NCBI RefSeq assembly: GCF_000090795.2
Contig: NW_003546254.1
Span: forward strand, 589,831 to 625,958
Source of the DNA: Amphimedon queenslandica
Lineage: Eukaryota > Porifera > Demospongiae > Haplosclerida > Niphatidae
Direction: 5' to 3'
DNA length: 36,128 nt
Positions within the stretch are counted from its first letter, which is position 1. The number at the start of each line of letters is the position of its first letter. The position numbers and the translations under genes were made by a program. Shown here in pieces: positions 7,581 through 20,838 of this stretch. The notes beneath the pieces are model-generated. The model ran no database searches. It had not been told where the DNA came from and was given only the letters and a program-made list of their open reading frames with translations.

Positions 7581-10500
7581 TCATTTATATGTACATGTAG
7601 TTTCTCTTACCTTCATTCTTTCAGCTAGACTACTAGTAGTTTTAGAAACGAGTGCAGCTTCCTCTCTTGCCGAGAGGTCAGGAGAGCGAGGTGTGGAAGA
7701 TGTGTCAGCTCCTACGGCATTTTTGTGTCTCTTGGGTTTGGCCTTGGTAGGAGGAGGAGTGGAATCAGGTTTAGACTGTGAATGCACAGTTATAAGAGAA
7801 GAGGATAAAGGATGTGAGGTATTATTAGAAGTAACCACAGGGGGAGAGGCCTTTGGCTTTGGTTTAGTAGAAGGTGGTGCTTTGGGTCGTTTAATTGGTG
7901 ACGATGGAGTCTGGGTTGTTGCTGGAGGAGATACCTTTGGAGCTGTAGCAGTATTAGGAGGAGGAGGAGGACGAGTAGGTATAGAAGAAGAAGGAGGTGT
8001 GGAAGATACAGAAGGAGAAGGAGGGGTAGATACTAAAGGAGGAGGAGGAGGAACAGGTACTGAAGGAGGAGGAGGAGGGGCAGGTACTGAAGGAGGAGGA
8101 GCAGATACCGAAGGAGGAGGAGCAGGTACTGAAGGTGGAGGTGAAGGAGGGGCAGGTACTGAAGGTGGAGGTGGAGGAGGAGGAGCAGGTACTGAAGGTG
8201 GAGGTGAAGGAGGGGCAGGTACTGAAGGTGGAGGTGAAGGAGGGGCAGGTACTGAAGGTGGAGGAGGAGGAGGAGCAGGTACTGAAGGTGGAGGAGGAGG
8301 AGGGGCAGGTACTGATGGAGGAGGAAGAGGAGGAGGGGTAGATGATGCTACAAGTTCAGGTGAGGGAGAAATTTCTGTAGGAGGAGGAGAGGGTGGACGA
8401 GGAGGAGGAGGAGCTTCAGTAACAGGAGATTTAGGGGGAGGAGGAGGAGGAGGAGCTTCTTTATCAGGAGGAGGAGGAGCTTCAGTAACAGGAGGAGGAG
8501 GAGCTTCAGTAACAGGAGGAGATTCAGGAAGAGGAGGAGGAGGAAAGGAAGGTGGCACATTACTATTACTAGTCTGTGGTTTCTTGAGGGGTGATGCTTC
8601 ACGTGATGCTATTTCCTCAAAGAGATCATCAATCACATGACTCAATGACGTCTCACTAACAGTAGAGACAGTCAAAGGGTCATCAATATCCTTCTCTCCA
8701 CTGTTAAGATTAGTAAAAGACAGAGGAGCTTCTACCTCTTTAACATTATCAGTACTCTCTCCTCCTCTAACAGAATCGGCCTTAGTTGTTGGCTTAGCTT
8801 CACTTAGCGTTGCATATTGTATTGGTGCTTGGTCAGTGGGGGCGGGGCCTACAACACGAGGGTGCAACAACTCAACGTAATGTTCACTAGGAGGAGCGGC
8901 TGATGGAGTTTTCACAGGAACACGCTGAACCACGTCATAGGTAGGTTCTTGTGGTATGTCGGGGAAAGTCTCAGTTTTTACATCTTTAGGAGCCGAATCT
9001 TGTGCTACTGGTGTATTGTCCAGTGGTGTGGGTGCCTTTTCATGTGAAGCTGGTGTAGTCTCTTGTAAAACTGGTGCTGTACTTTGATGAGGGACTGATG
9101 CTGCCTCTTGTAACTGCTTGGACTGTTTTTGTGGCTGCTCCTCCTCTATGCTTGTCTTTCTTCCTTTCTTTGATTTTCTTGGTCTTGATAAGGAATTCAT
9201 GCCATAGCCACTGGTGAGAGGCAGACTGTGACTCTTTTCTTGTCTCCCAACTCCTCCTCCTCCTCCCCTGCTGAGGACCGGGGCGCTGATTTTCCTTTTA
9301 AACTTGTTGTCAATCTCTTGTAGCTTGACGGTGCAGCTTTCTTTAAGGATGGCGACGGTCTGTAGCTCTGCCTGTCTGTTGACAGTCACATACTTGTCAA
9401 GGTAAGGCAGTATTTTATCAATCTGGGTCATTTTAACTTTCATTTCTTTGATTTTCTTCATGCTAGTTTCAGAGCTGTTAGGAGCCGATTCAAGTCGTTT
9501 GATGTGCTCAGAGAATTTCTCTCGAGCTGATCGTAGCTTCTCGCACTGCTTGTTCAAGTTCTCTTCTGTTGTCTGGGAGACTTTTTGAGTTTTTCGTATC
9601 CTCTTCTCAAAGTGAGCGAGAGTTGAGGCCCTTCTCTCAGCGTAGACCTGCTGTGTCAGAGGAGGCTCTTGTGGAGGCTGTAAGAGACTAGCAACTTGAG
9701 AAGAAACCTGAGGCTGTGGTATCTCTGGTAGTGCCTGCAATGATGAGAAAATAAATTAATCAATAAGAAATTAAGTTTTTTTGTTTTACATAAATAAATA
9801 TGTCTCTCCTTACATCCATCACCCATTCTTTCTCTCTCTCAAATCTCTTCCTCAAGTTCCTCTTTCTCTCTCTCCATCTCCCCTCTCTTTCTCTCTCTCC
9901 CTCTCCCCCTTCTCCCCCCTCTCTCTCTCTCTCTCCCCCTCTAGCTGACCCTTGTTTCATTCATTTGTCTTGTAGTCACGTCGGAATCAGCTTTTGATGC
10001 ATTCTCCAGAGCCATGAACCAGCGAGTGTAATCAACCTGATCACCAGCTGCCAGATTAATGGTGGGACACTCAGGCTGTGACATACTGATAGCAAAGGGT
10101 TTCCTTCCCTGAGAACCTAAACTCTCCAACTTGTGACCTACAAAAGCACATGCTCAGTAAGTGTGCTAGCTCCACGTGAGCATTGAGGAAATCTATGCAT
10201 AACCAATTTGAAGGTGACAATGTATTGTACATGTATTTCATATGATGTGAACATGCTCCATCAGCGTACACCTCTAGGGACTACTTATTACACATGTATG
10301 TAATCTATTTTAATTGTATTTGGACCACAAGACCAACAAGTAATTAATGACTTGAAAGGAAAGCTATAGAAGCTAGTTTTGATCTACTCGTGAGATAATG
10401 AGTGAACACAAAATGACATGTCAATCAAGCACAGTGAAGTTAAGAAGACATTTGTAATTACAAGAGAGAGAGAGAGGGGGGAGAGAGAGAGGGGGGAAGA

Positions 10501-13500
10501 GAGAGAGAGAGAGAGAGAGCGGGAGAGGGAGAGAGAGCGGGAGAGGGAGAGGGAGAATTAAGAAGAAGGGAAAGGGAAGGAAGGAGAGATAAGAATGAAA
10601 GAAGAAAGGAAGGAAGATGATGATTATTACCTGGTACAATGACAGTTCTGACTGTACTCTTAGACTCTTGGTTCTGATAAATATACAACAAATTCTCGTG
10701 GAGGACACACCAGTATCTCTGCCAACTGGCCCCTCCTTTCCCATAGTGTGGCTGGGATATTACTTGTATTTCAGCATATCCGGAGTGAATGGGACGAACC
10801 AGGTCGCTGGCTGGGACGTTACTCACAAGATCGTCAGATTTACCCTTTTCATGGCTGGTCTGTATGGAATACAAAATATAAAAGGTTTGTACATGTACAT
10901 GTACACATGATATGATATAAGTCATTATATAAAATGCATGCTAAAGTATCCATACTATTATGCAATGTTATGTACATACATGTACATGTACATGTACTGT
11001 CTGTGTATACATGTAGTCATTGATATTCCTTATGTAGTGTAGTGTGTGCTTACAAGTAAGGGACTCTTGGTTTGTTTTGGTCTGTCTTTAATGGAGCCTG
11101 CTCTGTTACGAGATGAAAGTCCTTTAGTGATACACTCCTAGATACAAAAATAATTTTTAAAATGTCAAGAACCATTTTCGTTTTATTTTAGAAGACAAAA
11201 AAATTCTTCTCTCTCTCTCCCTCTCTCTATCTCTTACCTGTAGTTTGTTCAGCCATGTTGACAAATCATCGTTACTTGAGGAGGCAAAGACGTGAGTCTT
11301 GCCTCCTTTGACAGAGATGTTAAAGACAAACCTCTCGCCCTCTTGGGGCTGTGGAACCCTCTCCACAGTACAGTGCTGTATCAAGAAAGGAAAAATAGAT
11401 AAATAAAAATGTACAAGAGATTGTTAATATTGAATTTTAAGGGTAATAATAATATAAGTTCTATTATACATAATTACATATATACATGTACCGTATAGCT
11501 GGAAAAGTTTGCGGGAATTATATTTTGCAATTTGTACCCATATAGCTAATTTTAATGTTTGTGGAATTTAATTTTGCTGGTGTAGGCGTGTACTGTTGAT
11601 ACACCCATTACTTATAATGCTTTGCGGAATTAAATTGTGCGTTTTTATGATGAACAGCAAACAGCAAAATTAAATTCCAGCAAATATTTCCAGCTATACG
11701 GTATATGTACTTGCGTGTGATAATAGTGCATTCTTCAATTAGCCACACACAGTGTGTACATGTATATACTAACCAGTATGGCCAATACAGTGACTGGAGT
11801 TTTATCAGTCTCTTTGGTGTAGACGTAAAACTGTGTTTCCTTGAGGCGACAGAATCGCATGCTCCAATCTCCTTTATCGTTACGTTTCTTAAGCTCTCCC
11901 TGATATATTATACCTATACATGTTAAACAACAGTAATAAAATAATACTATATGTACATGTACATATAGTGCTTTACATGTACATGTATGTGTGAAATAAA
12001 ACAATATTATTATTATACACAATACATAAGGCATATAAGTGTATTATGTTTGAATGTATGTGTACATGTACTTCATAATCATGCATATAACGAATGTACA
12101 TGTACATGTAACAATGTCTGTATTAATCTACATGTACATTAATTCTTCTGTTACCTTGTGGCAGCTTCTTCTCTCCAAAGTAATACACTATCGAGTCGGC
12201 CTGATCATTAATCTGCTGTTCGGCTCCTTTAATGACTTCATTAAACCACGCCCCATACTCTTCCTCATCGGCTGCCGAATAATACACACACTGTCTCGTC
12301 TGACTATTCCAGACTCTAAATGAAAACTTCCTCTTGCACTCAACGTCAGCTCTTGCTATCGTAGAACCAACCAGAGACACCTACAATAACACAAACACAT
12401 ATACAAGGTATGAATGGAGCGAATTAATCACATATAAGCTGCATCGTATGTAATTAAATGAATTACATTGTTACAAGTACATATATGAGCTTCATGTACA
12501 ACGCACGTGCATATTTTATTATATTACACTGCATAAGTTTATGCATGACTTTGGGCAGCCTGTGTCCTACTTGGTCTGGAGTTAATAAGGAGAGACTATA
12601 GATATCTACATAAGGTTGCACGAATAAAATACTTGGGCAAATTGCTTTAACCTCCTGAGCTATTAATTAAATCAACACACAGCAATACTATTAATCTCCT
12701 ATTCACTCATCAACTTTATAAATTCCAGGATGATCAAGCATGCAATGAAGAGATCCAATTGTATAAAGTACATGTACTCGTGCAAGTTTCATATAAAATT
12801 AAAGATAGATTATATGACTGATGATGTAGAATGCTAGAAGTCTACAACTATGGCAGCAGAGGTGTAATTGCGTGTTATTTTGACGTGTGTAGGAGGAATA
12901 GGAAGTATTACCAAAGGAAAGGTGTGGGAATAGACAGTACAAGTGAGTGTATGTCTGAAAACACATCTATAAAGTAGCAATAAGATACACGTTAATTAGG
13001 TATTATGTACTCTTGATTAGACGAAGGGTAAACATTAGTTTTGTATGAATAGGATGGCAGTTACATCATATCTGATCACACTAACCTGTCTCTAAAGTGC
13101 AGCAAAAACACACATTAATTACATTCAGCTTAAACATTAAATTTTAAATCAATCGAATGACACTTATATCATCATAATCAGGTCAAATATTTGTCTATAG
13201 TATCCAATAGTTTATATTTTAAAAGTAAAATATGCATTTGTATGTGTGCATGGTGACACACTGCAAGGAGTTACGTGCATACCATGATTGCTACATGTGT
13301 ATGTATCATAGTTTGGGTATACCATGAATGGCAAAATGAGAATGTGAATGCTCCTTTAGCCTATAATAGTCTTTGTTGTCAGTGAGTGCCTTAAATAATG
13401 GAGTTATAGAGTGTACTTTATAATAAAGTTACAAGCTGTGGTCAGTAACAAAGGGTCACTAATAAAATAAGGACTGGATCTTTCATGAAATCAATAGACA

Positions 13501-16215
13501 TTAAGGCTCCCAACTGTTGTTCAGTACAAATTATACCACAAGCAAGACACACAAGGATCAAATGACAATTTAATTTTAAAAAATTAATATATAGCAATTG
13601 CTATGCAGAGTCTACTATACTTAATAATTGTATAATTTATTGATGTATATACTGTAAGTGTGTGTTGGAGATGGTGACATACCTCACTGATGAGTGTCAA
13701 ATCTTTCTGACTGTGATGACTCCTGATTTTCATATTCTCCAGCACACACCAGTAGCGGCTCCACTTGGCATCGCTCTTAACACGGAGATAACCCTTTAAA
13801 GATAGAATAATGAATGTAATGATATGCTCTCCTTGATGCAGAGATAACGCAAAATAAACACAATTATTGGATATAAAAAAGATCCCAATCAATATTTACT
13901 ACACCAGCCAATAATTTCTACTGTTTGTTTATTGTTTTGTCTATAAATAAAAGGATGTTTACTACTTTATTTTATTATTAATCTGCCAGAATAATAATAA
14001 ACAAAACACTTATCTAATCCTATTTTTTGGCAGACACCAATGTCTGCGGCCATACCACGTTGAAAGCACCAGTTCCCATCTGAACACTGAAGTTAAGCAA
14101 CGTCGGGCCGGCTTAGTACTTGGATGGGTGACCGCCTAGGAATCGCCGGTGTCGCAGACTTTTTTTTCTTCTTTTTCTCAATATTTTTTCCTCCACAGTG
14201 AACACAGTACTTTTTTTATCTTAGCATAGCAACTGCTTCTCAAGCTATTTTTGTAAAGCAATAATGCTTCTATCACAATTTTTGTGCCTTGCAGTTTCAA
14301 AACACTTTTCTGCATTACCACAAAATATGCTACAGTACATGTACAAGTACATGTAGATGATGTACCTGGAAGACAGGGACTCCATCAGGACTAATGGTTC
14401 TGTGAATTCCAGCTGTAGGTGGCAATGGAGGAGGTTGTTCTAATATGCCAGCAGCTGATACTGTCTTACGCATCTTTTCACTAGTTAAAGCACCAGATAT
14501 TGTCTGACTACCAGATACGATGGGCTCCGTCTGTTTCCTAAGAATTAAATAGAAAGTGCAAGTTAACCATTAAATAAACTATATGTATATTGATAGAACT
14601 GCAAAAAAACTCTATACACAAACAATATTTAACAAAGTTTCACTTTCATTCCAAAAAATTTATTTTCCTTTCTATCAAATATAAATAATAACAGTTAGAC
14701 TGAAAAGGTCCATTTTGAAATAAAATACACAAAATACGCTACACAAACCTCAACATTTTCTTATTCAATTCTTTGCCAGATCCTGATTTGACTCTGCGAT
14801 GGGCCGGAGAGGACCCATCGTGCTTATGGCTCCAGGTAAGTCTCCTTCTTGACTTCACTCCGTCATCTTCGTCAACGACATCGCTGATCTTCCTGATGAC
14901 TTCGGGCGGGGTCTGGTCTAGAAGTCCCTTCTCAAGTGAACTCCATTTCCTTTTGAGGTCTGAGTCGTTCATTCTGATCTCGTCAACGTTTGTCACTTTC
15001 TTGACTTGAATTGAGGCGGCATTTTGGAATGCATCCATCCAGTTCCTATATAAAAATTATTAACTCAAAGAAGTGGTTTTAAAGTATACACGTATATGTA
15101 CATGTATGTACACAAATATTTCAAATGTAATAAAAATTGGCTTTGCCAATTTTTTTTATTACATTTTCTGATACATATTGATGCACTTATGCCATGTACA
15201 AAGTTTGAGCTGATTCCGTCCAATAATTTCAAAGTTATGAGGATTTAAAAAATGGGCCAGTTTTTGAAAAAGAGCAAAGGCTATAGCCCATGGTTTTTTT
15301 TCCAAAAATTGGCTCCAAATCACCCCCAATTTTTATCACATTTTCTAATACATATTGATGTCCTTATGCAGTGTAGAAAGTTTGAGCTGATTCCGACTTG
15401 AATTTTTCAAGTTACGACCATTTTAAAAAAATTGCCAAAATCTGAAAAATACTCAAGGCTATAGCCCATGGTTTTTTTTCAAAAAATGGCTCCAAAATCA
15501 CCCCAAAATTTTATTACATTTTCTGATACATATTGATGTCCTTATGCTGTGTAGAAAGTTTGAGCTGATTCCAACTTCAATTTTTTGAGTTACAGCCATT
15601 TTAAGAAAACGTCAAAATTCTGAAAAATACCCAAGGCTATAGCCCATGGTTTTTTCCAAAAAATGGCTCCGAAATCACCCCAAATTTTTATTACATTTTT
15701 TGATACATATTGATGTCCTTATGCTGTGTAGAAAGTTTGAGCTGATTCTAACTTCAATTTTTTTAGTTACAGCCATTTTAAGAAAACGTCAAAATTCTGA
15801 AAAATACCCAAGGCTATAGCCCATGGTTTTTTCCAAAAAATGGCTCTGAAATCACCCCAAATTTTTATTACATTTTCTGATACATATTGATGTCCTTATG
15901 CTGTGTAGAAAGTTTGAGCTGATTCCGACAAATAATTTCTGAGTTATGAGCATTCTATGAACCAATTTTTGAAAAAAAAAGCAAAAACAAAGACTTTGGC
16001 CCAATTTTTGAGCCACTTAAAAAATTCATAAAAAATTCAAACTTGATCGGAATTAGTTCAAACTTTCTACTCAACATAAATACATGTATATACATAAAAA
16101 AGAGTCAAATTCTTTTTATTCACCTGTAATCATTTTCATTATCAGCAGCAAAAACCAGTACTCCTTCACGACGGGGGTGCTTTAATTGGAACGCCCAGTG
16201 ACGTTTAGAGTCCTA

Positions 16216-16271
<56 letters not shown>

Positions 16272-16293
16272 CAACATACATGTAATAATTAAA

Positions 16294-16324
<31 letters not shown>

Positions 16325-17665
16325 TAATATATAATAATGTCTGCCTATTACGAACCTGACTAGCAGAGACTTGGCTACCGACCAGTAACAGCTTAAGGAG
16401 TGGTTTACTCTGAGAGCTGATGTCACTGTTCTTGTGACACTCAAAAAAACTATTCCTTATAAGGCAGTGACACTTGGTCCACTTAAGCCGGTCCTTTCTC
16501 AGTAGGGATCCTTTCATGAGAGTCTGTCCAAACTCGAGGGACGAGACTGATATTCCTGTCTCATAGGATGGAGCGTTGGACGGCCTGCTCTCCATCACAC
16601 TGGAGAGGAATGACTCCACCTGCTGGGACGTGTTGTGTGGTAGACTGCGGTAGCCATCACCAAGACCAGGCTAAGGAAGAGGAGGAGAGAGAGAGGGAGG
16701 AAGGGAGAGAGTGAATGATATCAAAAGTACAATACCCGCTACAACAATGACCCTATCAACAATCATTCTGTGTACATACACATACATGTACATATACACA
16801 ATTACACATGTACATGTACATGTACTCATCATACATGTGCGTGTACATGTACATTAGATGCTAATATAAACTTCAAGAGAATGAGAGAGAAAGGCAAACA
16901 CGATGAGAGTTGTTTGTTGACGGATTACATAATCCAATTAAAAAGCTAATTTGGCACATTAAGAGTACAATAAGGATTCATTAGTGGACGAAACACTAAA
17001 CAAAAGAAGATTTCTATTTGGCAACAGTTTACAAACTGATATTTGATTATGCAAAAGAACAAAGAGAATTGCTAGTTTAATGTGTTGGTATTGTACAGAA
17101 AACAAAGGATGATAACATTCAAGAGACTGTAAACATATTCTATAGGATATGGTTGGACTATCAAATATACTTGGGACCAAAATAGGCTTTAATGAATCCT
17201 GAGACATAAAAAATAATAATACCAATTAATTGATTGATAATACATTTAAAAGCAGTAAAAATTTTGGGCCATGTTTTAAGCCAGAAGATTAGCCATCTTT
17301 TCTGATGCTCATGACTTATGATTTTAAAAACCTATATCCAGAAATAGCTCAATCTTCCTCATACATGTGAATGTACATATACTGTACACTGTACATGTAC
17401 ATTGTACATGTACATGTACAATGTACAGTGTACATGTACATGTAGCATAAAAGTATTAATTCATAACAATCATTCACAATAATGTTCCCAATCTTACAAA
17501 AGCCATGTCTTCCACTGATCCTAGCAAAGACTGTCTGTTGCTCCCTGTGGAAGATGTGCCTTCACCTGAAGCAGGAGTGTGGGGATTGGAAGAGGAATCA
17601 CTCTCACTCTCTCTCAATGGGCCACTGTCCTGAGAGCCACTCTCCTCCAGTATACCTGCAGAAAG

Positions 17666-17711
<46 letters not shown>

Positions 17712-20700
17712 ATTGCATGTACATGTACATGTACAAGTACAGCATGCTAGTATACATGTACATGTACTGTGTGAGTGTGTGTTTGTTTAGGTTACATTAA
17801 AATGATTATACATGTACATGTACATTTCATCACTGTGTGGCCTAAAGAAACATTCAGATATCTGAGATATGCATATCCCAAACACCGGGCTGCATATCTT
17901 TCCATAAAATAGCACAAGAAGCAACTTAAAATAACAATTGCTGACATTCTTCACATAAAACTATGGACTAGATATACATGATAAAAATATACTAAGTACA
18001 AGTACATGTACAATGTACATTATAATGTAAAATTAATAATAATAATAATAATAATAATTAGTACTTACCTAGTTCAGAGGCATCAGGTGGGTAGTCGTAT
18101 ATTTCCATGTCTCCGATGTCAAGGTCAAGTGGATAATCATAAATAGTTTCAATGTCAGGATCAACGGTGGAGCGAGGAACATCGTATATGTCAAATGGAT
18201 TCCCTGAGAATCGGAAATCTGTACCTGAAAGAGAGAGAGGGAGAGAGAGGAGAGAGAGAGAGAGGAGAGAGAGAGAATATACATGTGATGGTGATCATGT
18301 ACATGTACATGTACACGTACATGTACATGTAAGGGTAAAACATGATAATTGGTGAACGCATGCAACGCATCATGAACAGTCAAAAACAAACATTGATAGC
18401 TCATTCAGCCACACCACACTCAATCACAGCTACCACTCACTGACATGTACACATAACACACATACATGTACACATAACACACATACATGTACATACAGTA
18501 CACTTATAAAACAAACACAAATGGGATGGATATTAGTCCACTGTGAGATCTAGAAATAAATAGGAATGAGAAACTTTAGGAGACCCAGGCCCAAATATGA
18601 GAGGCAAAAAGCTACAAAATTGAAGATTTCATGAGACATAGACCAAATGTGGGAGACCAAAAGCCTCCTAAACTCCCTCTAGTTCTAACAGTGTGTATAT
18701 AAATACATGTACATGTACTTACATACCTAATAATGCTCTTGGTACGTCATAGAGTCCTCTGGCTGGCGGTGCTAGTGAAGGATCAGTTGATGCTAGTATC
18801 AGTTCTGTTGGTGGCTCGTCATAGAGTGCTTCATCAAGGAAGAGGCTTCGGGGAACATTGTATATACCCTCGGGCAATGGACGGGACTTGGACTCAACTC
18901 CATCCAATAGTAATGGGAACTCCTCATCTGTCAAAAATAATGTATAACATAATGTGATAACGTAATGTGACAGTCATATAACGCAATGTGACAGCCAGGC
19001 TGAAACTACATGTACATGTACATGTACACATACATAGTGTATGCTGGAAGGCCAAAAATAGTTCATGGTTATTATCAAAAAATTGCTACAGTTTTATAAA
19101 ATTTCATGCTTAAAAATGATGCCCTAATAATGCCCATGCAGAATGAAAGAATTTTTGAGCTATTGCTATCTTCAAAAAATATAAAATTATAGTCCATGGG
19201 AATTTATTAAATTGTATAAATGCATGTACTAATCCAACATTTTATTTATTTTTTAGTTACTGTACATGTATAGTACATCTATTAAGTTTTTACCTCTCTT
19301 GCTTGCATTCTCAAGTTTGAGTATCCATTTGACTTGGTCTTCCTCTTCATCAGCAGCAAGGAATATCTCCCTCACTCCTTTACAGGCCAGTCTTATGGAG
19401 TAGGGCTTCTTCACGTCTTTAACTGAAGAGACTTCAGCACGAAGCAGTATGTAATCATGAGTGCTTGAATCACTAGGAGACCTAAAATAATAATAATAAC
19501 AATAATAAAATAATTTTTATTAAACATTAAAATTAAATAATAGTAATTTAAAGATAATTAAAATACTAATACTAAACAGTGTCATACTTAATGAGCTGAC
19601 AAGCACTACAATACAGTACATGGCTTTTTAAACAGTTTTAAAAATTCATAAAAAATCCAAACTTGATCAGAATCAGTTCAAATTTGCTACACAAAATAAG
19701 TACATGTATATGTATCAGAAAATATTATAAAAATAAAGAATTTTCTCCTAGTCATTTTTGGCGAAATTTGGCCAAAATCCCTGTACTATAGTACAGGGAC
19801 TTTGGCCCGATTTTTAAGCAACTTTAAAAATTCGTAAAAAATCCAAACTTGATCGGAATCAGTTTAAACTTGCTACACAACATAAGAACATGTATATGTA
19901 TCAGGAAAAATTATAAAAATGGAGAATTCTCTCCTTTTCATTTTTCACAAAATTTGGCCAAAATCCCTATACTATAGTACAGGGACTTTAACACAATTTT
20001 TGAAGCAACTTTAAAAATTCGTAAAAAATTCAAACTTGATCAGAATTAGTTTAAACTTTCTACACAGCCTAAGAACAAGTATACATATCAGAAAAAATTA
20101 TAAAAATAGAGAATTCTCTCCTAGCCATTTTTGACAAAATACTATATGGGCTATAGTATCAAACTTTAGAGCACATTCAAAAAAATATAAAAAGTTAAAT
20201 TTGATCGGCATCATGTCAAAATTTATAAACAACATAAGTACATGTATACATGTATAATCTGTCCTACCAGGTGTAAAAAGTACACTTGTCTAACAACAGC
20301 AAAACATTACTCACTTGCTATAGCAGAAGACACATCCTTTCAGCTGACACCATTTCTTCTTCCAAGAGCTCCCACTTCTCTTGTGGAGCCAACCTTCGTA
20401 ATGCTCGCCTACTTCCAACTGACGCTTGTGGGCCGTTAAATCCTACAAATAATTAAAAATTAAGAGCATAATGTAGATTTAGTGATTACAAATACAAAAA
20501 TGAACATAATGTATATATAATCTTTAAGGTTTTTTTGCAGGCAATTACTAGGAGCAAAAATAATCTTTACTTCTTTACATGTACATGTACAAACACATGT
20601 AGTGCATATGTACATGTATTTACGTCATTACGGGGTGTACCTTGTTTCCAGAGTTTGGAAAGAATTTCGACTCATTCTTTCTCTTTTTGGTAGGACTCAT

Positions 20701-20807
20701 CATGTTAATAGCTTGTGCTGTCTCCTACAAAAAATAAATAAAAAAATTAAAACAATGAATAAAAATGAAAATAATTTAAAAATAATAAAAATAATGAATA
20801 AAAATGA

Positions 20808-20838
<31 letters not shown>

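Noticed and set aside
7543-8640. Long plus-strand Gly/Glu-rich ORF of 365 codons
   Set aside because: It is the antisense shadow of the polyproline exon; the runs of Gly are the complement of Pro codons, while the minus-strand frame continues into a non-repetitive coiled-coil region.
11891-11902. Acceptor TATATCAG directly before GGAGAGC for the PH5 exon
   Set aside because: It would enter in the wrong phase and hit a stop; the acceptor at 11914/11913 keeps the frame.
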